Shown: in pieces, positions 6,529-7,813 of the stretch
How the letters are laid out: the number at the start of each line of letters is the position of its first letter
How positions within the stretch are numbered: the first letter of the stretch is position 1
Assembly: GCA_028718845.1 (NCBI GenBank)
Contig: JAQULA010000076.1
Span: forward strand, 1-7,813
DNA from: Candidatus Omnitrophota bacterium
Lineage (GTDB): Bacteria > Omnitrophota > Gorgyraeia > B26-G9
Direction of reading: 5' to 3'
Length of the DNA stretch: 7,813 nucleotides
Translations under genes and position numbers: made by a program
Notes under the pieces: model-generated
Seen by the model: the letters and a program-made list of their open reading frames with translations, nothing else
What the model was told of the DNA's origin: nothing
Databases searched by the model: none

Positions 6529-6557
6529 AGTATACCGTGCAATGTTTAATTACTCAA
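6529..6557 (-). promoter_or_regulatory. Promoter of the L,D-transpeptidase gene, predicting a leaderless mRNA
   Basis: On the minus strand TTGAGT (6557-6552), 17 bases, TATACT (6534-6529). The -10 hexamer ends six bases before the ATG, so the expected first transcribed base is the A of the start codon at 6522. An AGGA lies only two bases before the ATG, too close for a normal ribosome binding site. Confidence 0.6.
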
Positions 6558-6610
6558 TAACGAATACATCCGCTGGCCGGGCGCGTTTTTTGGGCGTTAC
6601 CGGAGGGGCT

Positions 6611-6661
6611 AAAAATAATAAAAATAAATTACTTGACAGGTTATAGGTGTTAGTGTATACT
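6611..6661 (+). promoter_or_regulatory. Near-consensus strong promoter (P1) of the cold-shock block, with A/T-rich upstream element
   Basis: TTGACA (6633-6638) is a perfect -35, the spacer is exactly 17, and TATACT (6656-6661) differs from the consensus -10 in one base. The 21 bases just upstream are almost pure A/T, like an UP element. Transcription should start near 6667-6669, about 120 bases before the first cold-shock gene. Confidence 0.8.
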
Positions 6662-6667
6662 CATCAA

Positions 6668-6737
6668 TGTAGCACAAGGGGTGTAGAAGTTTCTGGTAAC
6701 CGTAAGGGAGAGAAGTTCTTGCCTTGCGGTTTTTTTG
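6668..6737 (+). ncRNA. Short terminated RNA or attenuated leader upstream of csp
   Basis: The segment between P1 and a strong intrinsic terminator would make an RNA of about 70 bases. It contains no start codon with a ribosome binding site and no ORF of note. A small 5' hairpin GCAC/GTGT (around 6673-6684) and the terminator hairpin are visible, and AGAAGTTTCT (6685-6694) and AGAAGTTCTT (6711-6720) are near repeats. It matches no riboswitch consensus I know. It may be a stable small RNA or the default short product of an attenuated cold-shock leader. Confidence 0.45.
6698..6737 (+). terminator. Intrinsic terminator between P1 and the first csp gene
   Basis: AACCGTAAGG (6698-6707, counting both A before CC) pairs with CCTTGCGGTT (6722-6731), ten pairs with one G.T wobble, around a 14-base loop, and is followed by an uninterrupted T run ending at 6736. 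Hairpin plus seven T is a textbook terminator form. Its place inside the csp leader suggests attenuation. Confidence 0.75.
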
Positions 6738-6751
6738 TTTAAGCCTCGATG

Positions 6752-6760
6752 TGCTATAAT
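6752..6760 (+). promoter_or_regulatory. Second csp promoter (P2), extended -10
   Basis: TGC followed by a perfect TATAAT (6755-6760). No good -35 is present (only T-rich sequence that belongs to the terminator tail), which extended -10 promoters tolerate. Transcription would start near 6767, giving a short leader with the strong ribosome binding site GGGAGGTG (6772-6779). P2 lies after the terminator, so it can express csp independently of P1. Confidence 0.6.
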
Positions 6761-6788
6761 TCAAGAAGAAAGGGAGGTGTAGTGAGCA

Positions 6789-6989
6789 ATGCCAAAAGGA
6801 ACAGTAAAATGGTTCAACAACCAAAAGGGGTATGGATTTATTACTTCTGAAGCGGGTACCGATCTTTTCGTGCACCACAGCGAAATTCAAGGCGAAGGCT
6901 ATAAGTCTTTAGACGAAGGACAAGCAGTTGAGTTTGAAATTAAGCAGGGGCCGAAAGGCGAACAGGCTGCGAAAGTAGTGAAGTTATAA
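6789..6989 (+). CDS. Cold-shock protein, CspA family RNA chaperone
   Basis: A 66-residue single cold-shock domain protein, the usual size. It binds single-stranded RNA and DNA through surface aromatics and melts mRNA structure. Visible marks: KWF (7-9), RNP1 KGYGFI (13-18), RNP2 LFVHH (26-30), then QGEGYKSLDEGQAVEFEI and the GPKGEQAAKV end. All nucleic acid-facing aromatics are kept. Start ATG 6789 follows GGGAGGTG with spacing of about 10 bases. Two promoters and a terminated leader lie upstream; a second cold-shock-domain gene follows 59 bases after the stop, probably co-transcribed. Its coding sequence is more A/T-rich than the neighbouring genes, as often seen for highly expressed small genes. 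Which Csp paralogue it matches cannot be decided, so no symbol is given. Confidence 0.96.
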   Translation: MPKGTVKWFNNQKGYGFITSEAGTDLFVHHSEIQGEGYKSLDEGQAVEFEIKQGPKGEQAAKVVKL

Positions 6990-6999
6990 ACCGAATGAA

Positions 7000-7034
7000 A
7001 ACAGGGCCCGGCAGCAATGCCGGGCTTTCCTGTT
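7000..7034 (+). other. GNRA-capped hairpin between the two cold-shock genes
   Basis: GCCCGGCA (7006-7013), tetraloop GCAA, TGCCGGGC (7018-7025) is a perfect eight-pair stem. An outer AACAGG (7000-7005) pairs with CCTGTT (7029-7034) across a three-T bulge, for 14 pairs in total. Only three T follow the inner stem, so it is a weak terminator at best. It may act as a partial terminator, an RNA-stability element or a processing site. It ends just before the next ribosome binding site AAAGGAG. Confidence 0.65.
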
Positions 7035-7048
7035 AAAAGGAGCAGAAA

Positions 7049-7255
7049 ATGCATACCGGGAAAATCAAAAAACTGGTTCGCGACAGAGGGTTCGGTTTTA
7101 TCAATGATACCGACGGCCGTGAAATATTCTTTCATCAGAGCAGTTTGGTTGGATCTTCGTTCGACGGGTTGACCGGAGACGAGGCTGTTGAGTTTGAAAT
7201 CGAGAAATCACCCAAAGGACCGCGTGCGGTTAATGTAAGTATCAGCAATAAATAA
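7049..7255 (+). CDS. Divergent cold-shock-domain protein
   Basis: A 68-residue cold-shock-domain protein downstream of the first, likely the second gene of the same unit. RNP1 is RGFGFI (13-18) and RNP2 is IFFHQS (26-31), and the VEFEI and SPKGPRAVNV end is typical. The usual KWF in strand 1 is KKL (7-9), so the conserved tryptophan is missing and nucleic acid affinity may differ. RNP2 has Q30 where CspA has a second histidine. Start ATG 7049 follows AAAGGAG at about 7036-7041. The two csp genes share the identical 14-base string coding V-E-F-E-I at 6927-6940 and 7187-7200, but are otherwise clearly diverged, so they are old paralogues. A strong terminator follows. Role: RNA chaperone by family. 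Confidence 0.92.
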   Translation: MHTGKIKKLVRDRGFGFINDTDGREIFFHQSSLVGSSFDGLTGDEAVEFEIEKSPKGPRAVNVSISNK

Positions 7256-7311
7256 CTAGTATTGATTAATATCCTGTTGTGCGCAGTGCTCCATCAGATG
7301 GTTTTCGATAG

Positions 7312-7346
7312 AAACGCCCCCACAACCGTGCGGGGCGTTTTTCTTT
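7312..7346 (+). terminator. Strong intrinsic terminator of the cold-shock unit
   Basis: AAACGCCCC (7312-7320) pairs with GGGGCGTTT (7332-7340), and inside it CAC/GTG (7321-7323, 7328-7330) pairs around AACC with a single bulged C. The stem is followed by TTTTTCTTTC. It lies 57 bases after the second csp stop codon. The 56 bases before it hold only a minor CCAT-CAG-ATGG hairpin (7291-7301). Confidence 0.9.
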
Positions 7347-7367
7347 CTATGGTTGAGGGAAGTTTGC

Positions 7368-7376
7368 TGGTATAAT
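7368..7376 (+). promoter_or_regulatory. Extended -10 promoter of the DEAD-box helicase gene
   Basis: TGG followed by a perfect TATAAT (7371-7376). The nearest -35-like TTGAGG (7353-7358) is only 12 bases away, too close, so the extended -10 must carry recognition. Expected start is near 7383, giving a leader of about 53 bases with purine-rich ribosome binding sequence before the ATG at 7436. Confidence 0.6.
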
Positions 7377-7435
7377 AAATAGCGGTTAAGGAGTGCGTTC
7401 GGGCGGGGAGTGTAAGAAAGGGAACAGAGAGTAAT

Positions 7436-7813
7436 ATGGAATTGTTTAAAAAATTAGGATTATCAGAAGATACGTTACGGGTTTTGGAGCATAAAGGGTT
7501 TGAAACCCCGACCCCGATTCAGGAATTGACGATTCCCGCGCTGTTGACCGGGACAAAGGATGTTGTCGGCCAGGCTCAAACCGGGACCGGCAAAACCGCG
7601 GCTTTCGGTCTGCCGATCATTGAATTGCTGCCGGAACATTCCGGCTCGGTACAGGCCCTGGTGCTGACTCCCACCCGGGAATTGGCCATCCAGGTGGCGG
7701 AAGAGATCCATTCGCTTAAAGGAAGGAAAAAACTGAGTATCGTCCCGATTTACGGCGGACAATCGATGGAATTGCAGTTACGCAGTCTGCGCAAAGGCGT
7801 GGATATCGTTGTC
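7436..7813 (+). CDS. deaD: DEAD-box RNA helicase, N-terminal part (3' end outside window)
   Basis: ATP-dependent RNA helicase; 126 codons are in the window and the frame is open at the right edge, so it is cut, not truncated. Motifs in order: Q motif GFETPTPIQ (21-29), motif I AQTGTGKT (47-54, the ATP-binding loop), motif Ia PTRELAIQ (79-86), and the GG motif in YGGQ (107-108). The segment IYGGQSMELQLRSLRKG is closer to DeaD/CsdA and CshA than to RhlE. The start ATG 7436 follows AAAGGGA and GAGAG; spacing is loose. The gene follows two cold-shock genes across a terminator and has its own promoter, so it is likely separately controlled but functionally linked, since DeaD/CsdA helicases assist ribosome assembly and mRNA unwinding in the cold. 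The exact DEAD subfamily depends on the unseen C-terminal part. Confidence 0.93.
   Translation, partial: MELFKKLGLSEDTLRVLEHKGFETPTPIQELTIPALLTGTKDVVGQAQTGTGKTAAFGLPIIELLPEHSGSVQALVLTPTRELAIQVAEEIHSLKGRKKLSIVPIYGGQSMELQLRSLRKGVDIVV

Noticed and set aside
6571..6591. CGC...GCG mini-hairpin followed by six T
   Set aside because: The stem is only three to four pairs and no plus-strand gene ends here. It lies between two divergent promoters and is probably chance.
7353..7358. TTGAGG as -35 of the helicase promoter
   Set aside because: It is only 12 bases from TATAAT, too close for a sigma-70 promoter.

Overview
The window reads as chromosomal DNA of an anaerobic, moderately GC-rich, diderm-like bacterium. 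My best guess is a candidate phylum such as Omnitrophota. The reasons are a paaK-ACT pair typical of anaerobic aromatic-acid metabolism, and a very long protein whose signal-like N-terminus runs into a 'GATLSPHL'-type segment that I associate with large Omnitrophota proteins. This is an inference from memory, not a search result; there is no rRNA or marker gene here.

Left (1-1285): the 3' part of a phenylacetate-CoA ligase gene (paaK) and, 14 bases later, a small double-ACT-domain protein. The two form the end of an operon closed by a probable intrinsic terminator at about 1356-1378. Centre (1286-5654): a regulatory gap with an extended -10 promoter and a leader that can fold two mutually exclusive hairpins, then a single 1366-residue ORF. 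That protein is the most unusual object in the window. It has an N-terminal signal-like hydrophobic segment, a run of Myb/SANT-like helical units, a beta-rich middle, five TPR-like units each followed by a cysteine, and a C-terminal sigma-70-like module with recognisable regions 2 and 4. A secretion-type N-terminus and an RNA-polymerase sigma module on one chain is a paradox and the main lead.

Right (5668-7813): a convergent LysM plus L,D-transpeptidase (YkuD) gene for cell-wall cross-linking, whose promoter sits so close to its ATG that a leaderless mRNA is predicted. Next comes a cold-shock block: a near-consensus promoter producing a short RNA that ends at an intrinsic terminator, a second promoter, two consecutive cold-shock-domain genes separated by a GNRA-capped hairpin, a strong terminator, and then the start of a DEAD-box RNA helicase gene with its own extended -10 promoter. 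Cold-shock RNA chaperones and a DEAD-box helicase are a functionally coherent RNA-remodelling set. The terminated leader upstream of csp suggests attenuation or a separate small RNA.

Gaps: 1286-1553 and 6523-6788 are each under 300 bases and are described below as regulatory. No tRNA, rRNA, CRISPR array, transposase or attachment site was seen.
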